Assembly: GCA_002436185.1 (NCBI GenBank)
Contig: DJKX01000046.1
Coordinates: 1 to 12,681 of the forward strand
Length of the DNA: 12,681 bases
Source: Fidelibacterota bacterium UBA6531
GTDB taxonomy: Bacteria; Fidelibacterota; Marinisomatia; Marinisomatales; TCS55
Direction: 5' to 3'
Position 1 is the first letter of the stretch, and the number at the start of each line of letters is the position of its first letter. This document shows, one piece after another, positions 6,440-12,681 of this stretch. The notes beneath the pieces were generated by a model. It saw nothing but the letters and a program-made list of their open reading frames with translations, searched no databases and had not been told where the DNA came from. The translations under genes and the position numbers were made by a program.

Positions 6440-6732
6440 GTGAGTTGGATTTCTCAAAATGCCCAGAGTGTGAATGTAAACATTTTTATCGCCAAAAAGA
6501 TTTTAACAGAGCCATTGGTTGCCTAATGATATTAGCGGGCGCCATTCTAGTCCCTTTTACATATGGTTTAAGCCTTGCTGTAGTCGCTGCAATGGATTGG
6601 TATTTATACAAAAAAGTTTCCGATGAAGTTGTGTGTTATAAGTGCCGGGAGAAATTCAAAAATGTTGATATTCCTGAACACATTACACCATTTGATCATC
6701 ATATTGCTGAATTGTATGAGGAACCGGATTGA
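6436..6732 (+). CDS. Small membrane protein with a split zinc ribbon, unknown function
   Basis: A 98-residue protein. CPEC (Cys9, Cys12; Cys14 close by) and CYKC (Cys67, Cys70) look like the two halves of a zinc ribbon. Between them lies a hydrophobic stretch (about 26-58) long enough for one long or two short membrane passes, interrupted by FTYG. If both cysteine pairs share one zinc, the hydrophobic part must be a hairpin that returns to the same side. The tail is acidic with two adjacent His (88-89). The start is GTG at 6436, overlapping the previous stop in GTGA, which points to translational coupling with the membrane protein before it. No named family is recognised. Probably a real gene, given its clean coupling and conserved-looking cysteine pairs. 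Confidence 0.75.
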   Translation: MSELDFSKCPECECKHFYRQKDFNRAIGCLMILAGAILVPFTYGLSLAVVAAMDWYLYKKVSDEVVCYKCREKFKNVDIPEHITPFDHHIAELYEEPD

Positions 6733-6764
6733 GTACGGTGCGTTATACTCGACACAAGTCTAGA

Positions 6765-6786
6765 CACTGTTTGTATATAGACAGTG
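6765..6786. repeat. Inverted repeat in the gap before uppS
   Basis: CACTGT (6765-6770) and ACAGTG (6781-6786) form a perfect 6-bp inverted repeat with a ten-base AT-rich centre. An outer overlapping pair, GTCTA (6759-6763) and TAGAC (6778-6782), gives a second possible pairing. No T-tract follows on the plus strand, so it is not a normal terminator. It could be an operator or part of a promoter for the envelope operon. I found no convincing -35/-10 pair nearby. Confidence 0.3.
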
Positions 6787-6832
6787 AAAAAGGTAATTTC
6801 GCCCGCAATTTTTATAGATAATTGAATTGTTT

Positions 6833-7591
6833 ATGTCAGTTGATTTATTAAAAGATAACGTAATCAAAAATGGTAATGTCCCCAGTCATATAGCTATAAT
6901 TATGGATGGTAACGGACGATGGGCAAAAGAAAAAGGCCTTCCCCGCTTTGCCGGCCATGGTGAAGGGATTAACTCCGTAAGAGAAATAACCAGAATTTGC
7001 GGTGAAATAGACGTGAAACATTTAACCCTTTATACATTTTCTTCTGAAAATTGGTCTAGGCCCAAAACCGAAGTATCTGCTTTGATGAAATTGTTATTAA
7101 AAACAATCGAAAAGGAAATAACTGAACTGGATAAGAATAATGTGCAATTAACCACCATCGGCGAATTAGACGATTTGCCCACAAGTGCACGTCAAGGAAT
7201 TCTGGATGGAGTTGAAAAAACCAAAAACAATACAGGTTTAAATCTTGTACTTGCGTTGAGTTATGGCGGAAGGCAGGAAATTATGAAAGCAGTCAAAGAT
7301 CTTTGTTTGGATTTGGAAAGTGGTAAAGTAAAATCCGCTGATATAAATACCTCCCTCTTTAAAAATTATTTGTATACAGCTGTTACTCCAGATCCGGAGC
7401 TGCTCATTCGTACAGGCGGGGAAAACAGGATAAGCAACTTTCTCCTTTGGCAAATAGCATATACAGAATTGTATGTGACGGATCTTTATTGGCCCGCATT
7501 CCGAGAAGAAGAATTACTGTTAGCAATTAAAAACTATCAAGATCGCGAAAGGCGTTTTGGAAAAGTGAGCGAACAACTAGAGTCATGTTAA
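6833..7591 (+). CDS. uppS: Isoprenyl transferase (undecaprenyl diphosphate synthase)
   Basis: A cytoplasmic cis-prenyltransferase that condenses isopentenyl diphosphate onto farnesyl diphosphate. It yields the C55 lipid carrier for peptidoglycan and O-antigen. With the ATG at 6833 it has 252 residues, matching E. coli UppS (253). Family motifs are all present: HIAIIMDGNGRWA (19-31, catalytic Asp25), GHGEG (41-45), YTFSSENWSRP (67-77), the isopentenyl-diphosphate site DPELLIRTGGENRISNFLLW (187-206), ELYVTDLYWP (212-221) and RERRFG (238-243). A TTG six bases upstream (6827) is also in frame, but the ATG fits better. No Shine-Dalgarno sequence is visible. The stop overlaps the bamA start by seven bases, suggesting coupled translation. 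It opens the envelope operon. Confidence 0.96.
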   Translation: MSVDLLKDNVIKNGNVPSHIAIIMDGNGRWAKEKGLPRFAGHGEGINSVREITRICGEIDVKHLTLYTFSSENWSRPKTEVSALMKLLLKTIEKEITELDKNNVQLTTIGELDDLPTSARQGILDGVEKTKNNTGLNLVLALSYGGRQEIMKAVKDLCLDLESGKVKSADINTSLFKNYLYTAVTPDPELLIRTGGENRISNFLLWQIAYTELYVTDLYWPAFREEELLLAIKNYQDRERRFGKVSEQLESC

Positions 7592-9990
7592 ATAAATATT
7601 TATATCTCATACTTACACTATTATTAGCATCAAATTGTCTTTTTGCTCAGCAGGAAGACATCAAGCTAAAGAAAGTTAATATTGAAGGGAATAATTTAAC
7701 GTCAGAATCGATGATCCGATATACAGCCGGATTACAAGAAGGGGAAAATATTGCGCCAGGTGATTTTTCCAGAGCTGTAAAAAGACTATGGCAGCTTGGC
7801 CTGTTTAATGATATTCAAATCAGAATGGATGAAGAATCAGAAGAGGGGTTGTCCCTTACTATTGTTGTAAAGGAAAATTATATTATAGGGGAAATCCTTT
7901 ATAAAGGGAATAAAAAAATAAAGGATAAAAAATTTGATGAAGAATTAGGCTTGCGCAGCGGTATGCGGATTCAACCAAATCTCATTAATGAAACCATTAA
8001 AAAAATGAAAGATCTGTATGCCGAAGATGGTTATTCACTTGTCGATATCGAAGGTGATTTGACTGAACCCAAAGATATGTCCGAAACGGACGATGCAAAG
8101 AAAAAACAAATCCGTCATTTAGTTTTTACTATTAATGAAAATAAAAAAGTCAAGTTGCGTCATATCAAATTTGAAGGCAATGAACAATTCTCATCATTCC
8201 GTTTACGCCGTGAGCTTAAAGAAACAAAAATGCAGCGATGGTATTTATTTTGGCGTTCCCATTTTGATGATAAGAAATACAATGAGGATAAACTTAACCT
8301 AATTAATTTTTATCATAACGAAGGCTATCGGGATGCTGAAATTGTTTCAGATTCTATCTATTATGATAAAAGCAATAAAGAAATGACCATCCTCATTAGT
8401 ATAAATGAAGGACCACAATACCGTTATAGGCAGTTTACATGGGAAGGCCATTCGCTTTATACAGAGGGAGAATTAAGTCGCGCTTTGGATCTGGAGCTTG
8501 GAGAAAAGTATAACGAAGAAGAATTTAATATTGCTGTATACGAACGCATGCACGGGCTGTACATGGACCGTGGTTATATTTATAGTAATGTCATTCCAAA
8601 ATTTACGCCTGTAGGTAAAGATTCATTGGATATTCATTTTGAAATTACAGAAAATCACAAAGTGTTTATTCGCAATATTTATGTCCAAGGCAACGATAAG
8701 ACGAGGGAAAATGTAATTCGCCGGGAACTCCATGTGTTCCCCGGGGATGTGTTTAATCGTCAGCTTTTGCAGCGGAGTGCTCGTGAATTATTTATCTTGA
8801 ATTATTTTAGCAATGTCGTTCCAGATGTTGTGCCGGTCGATGAGGACGAAATTGATTTAGAAATAACTGTGGAAGAAAAATCATCTGATCGGGCCAATGC
8901 CAATGTTGGTTATAGCGGTGTGTATGGACTTATGGGCGGCGGTGGTGTGGAATTCACTAATTTTCGAGGTTTAGGCCAGCAGCTCACCATGAGTTACAAT
9001 GTTGGTTCACAACAAACCGTAAATTATTATTCGCAAAATCAAGGCGCGAAATATGAATCGTTCAGTATACGCTTCATGGATCCTATGATTTTTGATACGC
9101 CAAACAGGGTTGGTTTCTCATTTTTTAATTCTTTTCGCGGTAGATCATCTGGTTTTGGAATACCTTTGGATATACAAGTTGTGGGCGGTTCAGTTCAATG
9201 GGGGAGACGTTTTAGATGGCCCGATGATTATTTCCGCGGTTATTGGGTATTAAATTCTTCGACAAAGACCTACGATGGTTCACAGAGCGATATAGATACA
9301 TATGTGGGAGGTCTGGAAAAAACAAGAGGACTTGGGATAACACAAGTTATCAGTCGAGACAGCCGCGACCGTCAGGAATTTACCAGCAGAGGATCTAAGT
9401 TTACATGGGAGTCAACCATATCAGGCGGGCCCTTTGGCGGCAATGAAGATTTTCTTAAACACGTATTGAATTTGGAATGGTATACACCTACATTCTGGAA
9501 AATTGTACTAATGAGTTCATTGAAAATGGGTGTAATTGATGCCTTGCCATCGCAAGAAGAACGATCTATTATTCCTTTTGATGAAAAATTTATTATGGGC
9601 GGAAATGGTATTCCCTATGGAAATATGCTCCGAGGTTATGCTGAAAGTTCAATTGGACCAAAATCGTCTTCAGGGAATACAGTCCCCGGAAATGCCATGA
9701 TGAGATTTGTTTCGGAATTAAGGGTTCCGTTTTCAGAAAATCCCGTAATTTATGGACTTATGTTTGCAGAAGCTGGAAATGTTTGGAATACAGAATCCAT
9801 GACGGAACCATTTAGTATTCCAAGATCTGGACCCTTGAGCCTAAAGCGATCAGCCGGGTTTGGAATTCGATTCTTTATGCCCATGATCGGTATGCTCGGC
9901 TTTGACATGGGCTATGGTTTTGATGATAATAGTGGCGATGGGAATCCAGACGGCTGGAACTACACCATCATTTTTGGTCAATCTTTTTAA
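7585..9990 (+). CDS. bamA: Outer-membrane protein assembly factor BamA (Omp85)
   Basis: Central subunit of the BAM complex, which folds beta-barrel proteins into the outer membrane. It has 801 residues, close to the usual 750-850. A type I signal peptide (residues 1-21, ending LFA before QQ) leads into five POTRA domains, by my reading about 27-97, 98-188, 189-278, 279-360 and 361-435. Each opens with a pattern like VNIEGN, ILYKGN, IKFEGN or IYVQGN. The 16-strand barrel runs from about 440 to the terminal Phe801. It contains the Omp85 signatures SRDSRDRQEFTSRGS and GGNGIPYGNMLRGY; LRGY (682-685) is the conserved loop-6 tip. Cys18 in the signal is not a lipobox, because Asn precedes it. The start overlaps uppS, and ompH follows after 22 bases. 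Confidence 0.96.
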   Translation: MLNKYLYLILTLLLASNCLFAQQEDIKLKKVNIEGNNLTSESMIRYTAGLQEGENIAPGDFSRAVKRLWQLGLFNDIQIRMDEESEEGLSLTIVVKENYIIGEILYKGNKKIKDKKFDEELGLRSGMRIQPNLINETIKKMKDLYAEDGYSLVDIEGDLTEPKDMSETDDAKKKQIRHLVFTINENKKVKLRHIKFEGNEQFSSFRLRRELKETKMQRWYLFWRSHFDDKKYNEDKLNLINFYHNEGYRDAEIVSDSIYYDKSNKEMTILISINEGPQYRYRQFTWEGHSLYTEGELSRALDLELGEKYNEEEFNIAVYERMHGLYMDRGYIYSNVIPKFTPVGKDSLDIHFEITENHKVFIRNIYVQGNDKTRENVIRRELHVFPGDVFNRQLLQRSARELFILNYFSNVVPDVVPVDEDEIDLEITVEEKSSDRANANVGYSGVYGLMGGGGVEFTNFRGLGQQLTMSYNVGSQQTVNYYSQNQGAKYESFSIRFMDPMIFDTPNRVGFSFFNSFRGRSSGFGIPLDIQVVGGSVQWGRRFRWPDDYFRGYWVLNSSTKTYDGSQSDIDTYVGGLEKTRGLGITQVISRDSRDRQEFTSRGSKFTWESTISGGPFGGNEDFLKHVLNLEWYTPTFWKIVLMSSLKMGVIDALPSQEERSIIPFDEKFIMGGNGIPYGNMLRGYAESSIGPKSSSGNTVPGNAMMRFVSELRVPFSENPVIYGLMFAEAGNVWNTESMTEPFSIPRSGPLSLKRSAGFGIRFFMPMIGMLGFDMGYGFDDNSGDGNPDGWNYTIIFGQSF

Positions 9991-10001
9991 TTAATTCAAC
10001 C

Positions 10002-10008
10002 AAGGAGG
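10002..10008 (+). promoter_or_regulatory. Ribosome binding site that fixes the GTG start of ompH
   Basis: AAGGAGG is a full Shine-Dalgarno match four bases before GTG at 10013. It decides the non-ATG start of the OmpH/Skp gene and is the strongest ribosome binding site in the window. High translation of this chaperone relative to bamA is plausible (inference). Confidence 0.8.
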
Positions 10009-10012
10009 ACTT

Positions 10013-10546
10013 GTGCCTAAACTCATATTAACACTAATCATAACAGCAGTGATGTTGACTTCAACATTGCTTGGTGAAATAAAAATCGGTTTTGTTCAAT
10101 CGGATCGTATTCGCGCAGAATATGAAGAATTTCGTGATGCAGAATCACAATTGCAGATGGAATTCCGGAAAGTGCAAATGGAATATCAAATACAATTAAT
10201 GGAATTGGATAGCCTCAAAAACGCATATGAAACACAGCGGCTAATGAGTTCACCGGAATGGCGTCGTGAAAAAGAACAGGAAATCGCAACCAAGGAACGC
10301 AATCTGCAAGTTTTTCAAGCAGAAAAAGTGGGTCCGGAAGGACTGCTTTATCAAAAACAGGCACAGATGGAATTTGAAATTCTATCCAAAGTAAAACGTG
10401 CTGTGGATAAAGTTGCTGCAGAAAAAGAATATGACTACATTATTGATGGTTCAGTTTCACTGCTTTTCGGCAACCCTGCATTCGATGTAACTGACGATAT
10501 TCTTTATGAACTTCGGAAGTATAATATTTCCGAAGAGGATAAATAA
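10013..10546 (+). CDS. OmpH/Skp family periplasmic chaperone
   Basis: A 177-residue protein of the OmpH/Skp family, which keeps unfolded outer-membrane proteins soluble in the periplasm on their way to BamA. A signal peptide (about residues 1-21, MPKLILTLIITAVMLTSTLLG) precedes the family start EIKIGFVQSDRI. A long charged helical arm follows (about 40-120, rich in Glu, Gln, Lys and Arg, coiled-coil-like). The C-terminal strand region VAAEKEYDYIIDGS (about 137-150) closes the body domain. Its position directly after bamA and before lpxD is the classic arrangement. The start is GTG, supported by AAGGAGG. The length is near the usual 160-180. I give no gene symbol because several ompH-like copies often exist in one genome. 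Confidence 0.92.
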   Translation: MPKLILTLIITAVMLTSTLLGEIKIGFVQSDRIRAEYEEFRDAESQLQMEFRKVQMEYQIQLMELDSLKNAYETQRLMSSPEWRREKEQEIATKERNLQVFQAEKVGPEGLLYQKQAQMEFEILSKVKRAVDKVAAEKEYDYIIDGSVSLLFGNPAFDVTDDILYELRKYNISEEDK

Positions 10547-10554
10547 CTAAACCT

Positions 10555-11559
10555 TTGGCATCATTGCAGGAATTGGCCTCCCTGTCCGGAGGTCAAGTAA
10601 TTGGCAATCCCAAACTTGAAATTTCAGGTGTCTCTGAAATCCAGAATGGTGTATCTGGAACAATCACATTTATAGGTAATCCAAAGTATAAAAAATATGC
10701 AACGGACACCCTGGCCTCGGCGATTATTACCGCAGATGAAGCTGATCTAACCGAAACGAATGGAATTTTAGTTAAAAATCCCCAATTGGTTTTTGCAAAA
10801 ATCCTGAACCATTTTTATACACCACCGGAAACCAACAAAGGGATTCATCAAACAGCTATCATTTCTGATTCAGCAACAATCGGTAAGGATGTTAGTATTG
10901 GTCCTTTTTCACTAATTGAAGAAAGGGCTTCAATCGGAGATCATTCTATTATTGGTGCGAATACTATTATTGGTAAAGATGCCTCTATTGGTAATAATTG
11001 CCATTTGCATAATAATATCACTATTTATCATAACTGTACAATCGGTGATTACAATACCATTTTCAGCGGTTCTGTTATTGGCAGTGATGGTTTTGGATAT
11101 GTTGAAGAGGATGGAAACCATAGAAAAATTCCCCAAACAGGAACGGTTGTTACCGGTGATAATGTTGATATCGGTGCTAATTGTACTATTGATCGCGGGA
11201 CCATTGGGGATACAATAATCGGCGCCGGAAGTAAATTTGATAATTTGGTACATATCGCTCACAATGTGAGAACCGGTAGAGGATGTCTCTTTACAGCAGG
11301 TGTTTCGATTGCAGGGAGCGTTGAATTAGGAGATTTTTGTATATTTGCAGGGAACTCTGGTTGTATTCCGCATGTGAAGATAGGCAATGGCGCTGTTTTT
11401 GCAATAAAAAGCGTTGCAACGAAATCTCTTCCCGGCGGAAAAACATACGCTGGGGTACCCGCTAGAGAAATAAAAGAACAGCATAAAAAAGAAGCAGTGA
11501 TGTTTGAAATAGCATTAATAAAGAAAAGATTACAAAAATTAGAAAATGCTGAAAAGTAA
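10555..11559 (+). CDS. lpxD: UDP-3-O-acylglucosamine N-acyltransferase LpxD
   Basis: Third step of lipid A synthesis: transfers a 3-hydroxyacyl chain from acyl carrier protein to the 2-amino group of UDP-3-O-acylglucosamine in the cytoplasm. It has 334 residues, typical for the family. The N-terminal uridine-binding domain covers about 1-95. A left-handed beta-helix of hexapeptide repeats follows (about 98-290, units such as ATIGKDVSIGPF, DHSIIG and NNCHLH). The catalytic HIAHN motif is at 233-237 (His233, His236), with SDGFGY at 177-182. The C-terminal helix is at about 303-332. The start is TTG at 10555, eight bases after the ompH stop, with no clear ribosome binding site. No ATG near it gives the full N-domain. 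The 3' end overlaps lpxC by 14 bases. Adjacent lpxC and fabZ support the assignment. Confidence 0.95.
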   Translation: MASLQELASLSGGQVIGNPKLEISGVSEIQNGVSGTITFIGNPKYKKYATDTLASAIITADEADLTETNGILVKNPQLVFAKILNHFYTPPETNKGIHQTAIISDSATIGKDVSIGPFSLIEERASIGDHSIIGANTIIGKDASIGNNCHLHNNITIYHNCTIGDYNTIFSGSVIGSDGFGYVEEDGNHRKIPQTGTVVTGDNVDIGANCTIDRGTIGDTIIGAGSKFDNLVHIAHNVRTGRGCLFTAGVSIAGSVELGDFCIFAGNSGCIPHVKIGNGAVFAIKSVATKSLPGGKTYAGVPAREIKEQHKKEAVMFEIALIKKRLQKLENAEK

Positions 11560-12499
11560 TCATAAACAACAACGAACCATAAAAGAAGCATCTTCATGTA
11601 CAGGCGTTGGTTTACATACGGGTGTAGAAAGTAAGATAACATTTAAACCCGCACCGGAAAACTACGGCATACGATTTAAACGAACGGATATTAAAGGCAG
11701 TCCTGCAATTAAAGCTGATATCGATCACGTAGTTGATATATCTCGTGGAACTACTATTGAGCAAAATGGCGTTCGTATTCATACAGTTGAACATGCATTA
11801 GCAGCAGTTTCCGGATTACGAATAGATAATATTCTAATCGAGTTAACCAGCAAAGAAACACCTGTGATGGATGGAAGTGCCAAAGATTTTGTTGAAGCAT
11901 TACATTCGTCGGGTCAAATTACCCAGGATGAGAATCGCAGAGTATTGCCAATCAGAAATGCAGTAACGTACTCCGACACAGTAAAGGAAATTGATATACA
12001 TGTTATTCCATCAAATCGTTTTCGTGTAACATTCATGGTAGATTACCCATTGCCACAATTGGGAACACAATATGAAGCGATTTATAATATGGAAGAAGAT
12101 TTTGCAAAAGAAGTCGCCCCTGCCAGAACATTTTGTTTTATGAGTGAAGTTGAAATGTTAAAGGAACAAGGATTGATCAAAGGCGGTACATTAGAAAATG
12201 CTGTGGTGATTATTGATAAGGAAATAGTTCCTGATGAAATTGATCATTTGCGAACACTGTTCAACATCGAAGAAACAATTATTTCTGGCGCAAATGGAAT
12301 CTTGAATGATAAAGTTTTACGTTATAGAAATGAGCCTGTCCGTCATAAAACACTTGATTTGATTGGCGATTTAGCACTGTTGGGAGTCCCAATCAAAGGG
12401 CATGTTACTGCTGCCAGAAGCGGGCATGCCAGCAACGTAGAATTTGTTAAAATGATTCGCCAAGAATACGCTGATTATTTTAAAGAAAACAAAATTTAA
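11546..12499 (+). CDS. lpxC: UDP-3-O-acyl-N-acetylglucosamine deacetylase LpxC (stand-alone)
   Basis: Zinc enzyme of the committed step of lipid A synthesis; it removes acetate from UDP-3-O-acyl-GlcNAc. It has 317 residues, near the single-domain length (about 305 in E. coli). Zinc ligands are visible: His83 in HTVEHALAAVSG (79-90), His267 and Asp271 in RHKTLDLIGD (266-275). Also present are Glu82 (the base) and His294 in AARSGH. The last three are each 29 residues beyond E. coli His238, Asp242 and His265, a good sign of collinearity. The N-terminal motif GVGLHTG (20-26) is conserved. FabZ is encoded separately 20 bases downstream, not fused as in Bacteroidota. The start lies within lpxD, which suggests coupled translation. 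Confidence 0.96.
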   Translation: MLKSNHKQQRTIKEASSCTGVGLHTGVESKITFKPAPENYGIRFKRTDIKGSPAIKADIDHVVDISRGTTIEQNGVRIHTVEHALAAVSGLRIDNILIELTSKETPVMDGSAKDFVEALHSSGQITQDENRRVLPIRNAVTYSDTVKEIDIHVIPSNRFRVTFMVDYPLPQLGTQYEAIYNMEEDFAKEVAPARTFCFMSEVEMLKEQGLIKGGTLENAVVIIDKEIVPDEIDHLRTLFNIEETIISGANGILNDKVLRYRNEPVRHKTLDLIGDLALLGVPIKGHVTAARSGHASNVEFVKMIRQEYADYFKENKI

Positions 12500-12519
12500 A
12501 TTTTATACAGAGAATTAAA

Positions 12520-12681
12520 ATGTTGTATATAGAAGAAATTATGGAACTCCTGCCACATCGTTATCCATTTATTCTGATAGATAGAATTATTGAAATAGAA
12601 CCTGCAAAGAGTTGCACGGCATTAAAAAATGTGACCATTAATGAACCCTATTTCCATGGACATTTTCCAGATCAACCTGTA
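12520..12681 (+). CDS. fabZ: 3-hydroxyacyl-ACP dehydratase FabZ (5' part, runs off window)
   Basis: The first 54 residues are present. LLPHRYPFILIDRI (residues 10-23) and FHGHFPDQPV (45-54) are the FabZ hot-dog-fold signatures; the His in HGHFP is the active-site His. FabZ dehydrates 3-hydroxyacyl-ACP in fatty acid elongation and competes with the lipid A enzymes for 3-hydroxyacyl chains, which explains its place here. The ATG at 12520 begins the conserved N-terminus, 20 bases after the lpxC stop, with only weak AGAG before it. The remainder lies outside; a neighbouring lpxA would be expected next. Confidence 0.93.
   Translation, partial: MLYIEEIMELLPHRYPFILIDRIIEIEPAKSCTALKNVTINEPYFHGHFPDQPV

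Noticed and set aside
6765..6795. Intrinsic terminator after the zinc-ribbon gene
   Set aside because: The stem is only 6 bp and is followed by an A-rich, not T-rich, stretch on the plus strand.
6827..6832. TTG start for uppS at 6827
   Set aside because: ATG at 6833 gives the usual family length, and no ribosome binding site favours the TTG.
7585..7650. Lipoprotein signal in BamA (Cys18)
   Set aside because: Asn precedes the Cys, which does not fit a lipobox; LFA before QQ is a normal signal peptidase I site.
10930..11262. Coding on the opposite strand of lpxD
   Set aside because: This is an artefact of the repeated hexapeptide codons of the beta-helix; no family features were seen.

Overview
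The window carries a low-to-moderate G+C chromosome segment from a Gram-negative bacterium that makes LPS. The evidence is a complete outer-membrane and lipid A gene row: uppS, bamA, ompH/skp, lpxD, lpxC, fabZ. Gene order (uppS directly before bamA), poor Shine-Dalgarno sequences and an Mrp protein without a CxxC motif recall the Bacteroidota/FCB group. lpxC and fabZ are separate genes, however, not the LpxC-FabZ fusion known from Bacteroidota. A relative such as Marinimicrobia would fit, but this is inference; no 16S or other marker is present.

Layout. Positions 1-2665 lie on the minus strand. An MFS drug-efflux-type transporter (1478-2665) is followed downstream by a two-cluster ferredoxin (1088-1423). 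Two bases after the ferredoxin comes an FGGY carbohydrate kinase that starts with GTG at 1085 and runs off the left edge. Positions 2666-4001 are an AT-rich accessory patch on the plus strand. It holds a tiny lipoprotein ORF, an in-frame cysteine-rich continuation behind a TAA stop, and a secreted helical-repeat (TPR-like) gene split by a frameshift. Both genes look broken, through decay or sequence error.

Positions 4135-4437 encode a 7Fe-type ferredoxin with a strong ribosome binding site and a clear intrinsic terminator. The terminator ends a few bases before the start of an Mrp/NBP35-type P-loop ATPase (4509-5633) that contains no cysteine at all. Next come an eight-helix membrane protein (5648-6439) and a small membrane protein whose zinc-ribbon cysteine pairs are split by its membrane segment (6436-6732). 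Their stop and start codons overlap.

From 6833 to the right edge is the envelope operon. UppS makes the C55 lipid carrier. BamA inserts outer-membrane proteins and OmpH/Skp chaperones them in the periplasm. LpxD and LpxC carry out early lipid A steps, and FabZ supplies acyl chains. Genes overlap or sit within about 25 bases of each other, so co-transcription is likely. No RNA gene, insertion sequence or CRISPR array was seen.
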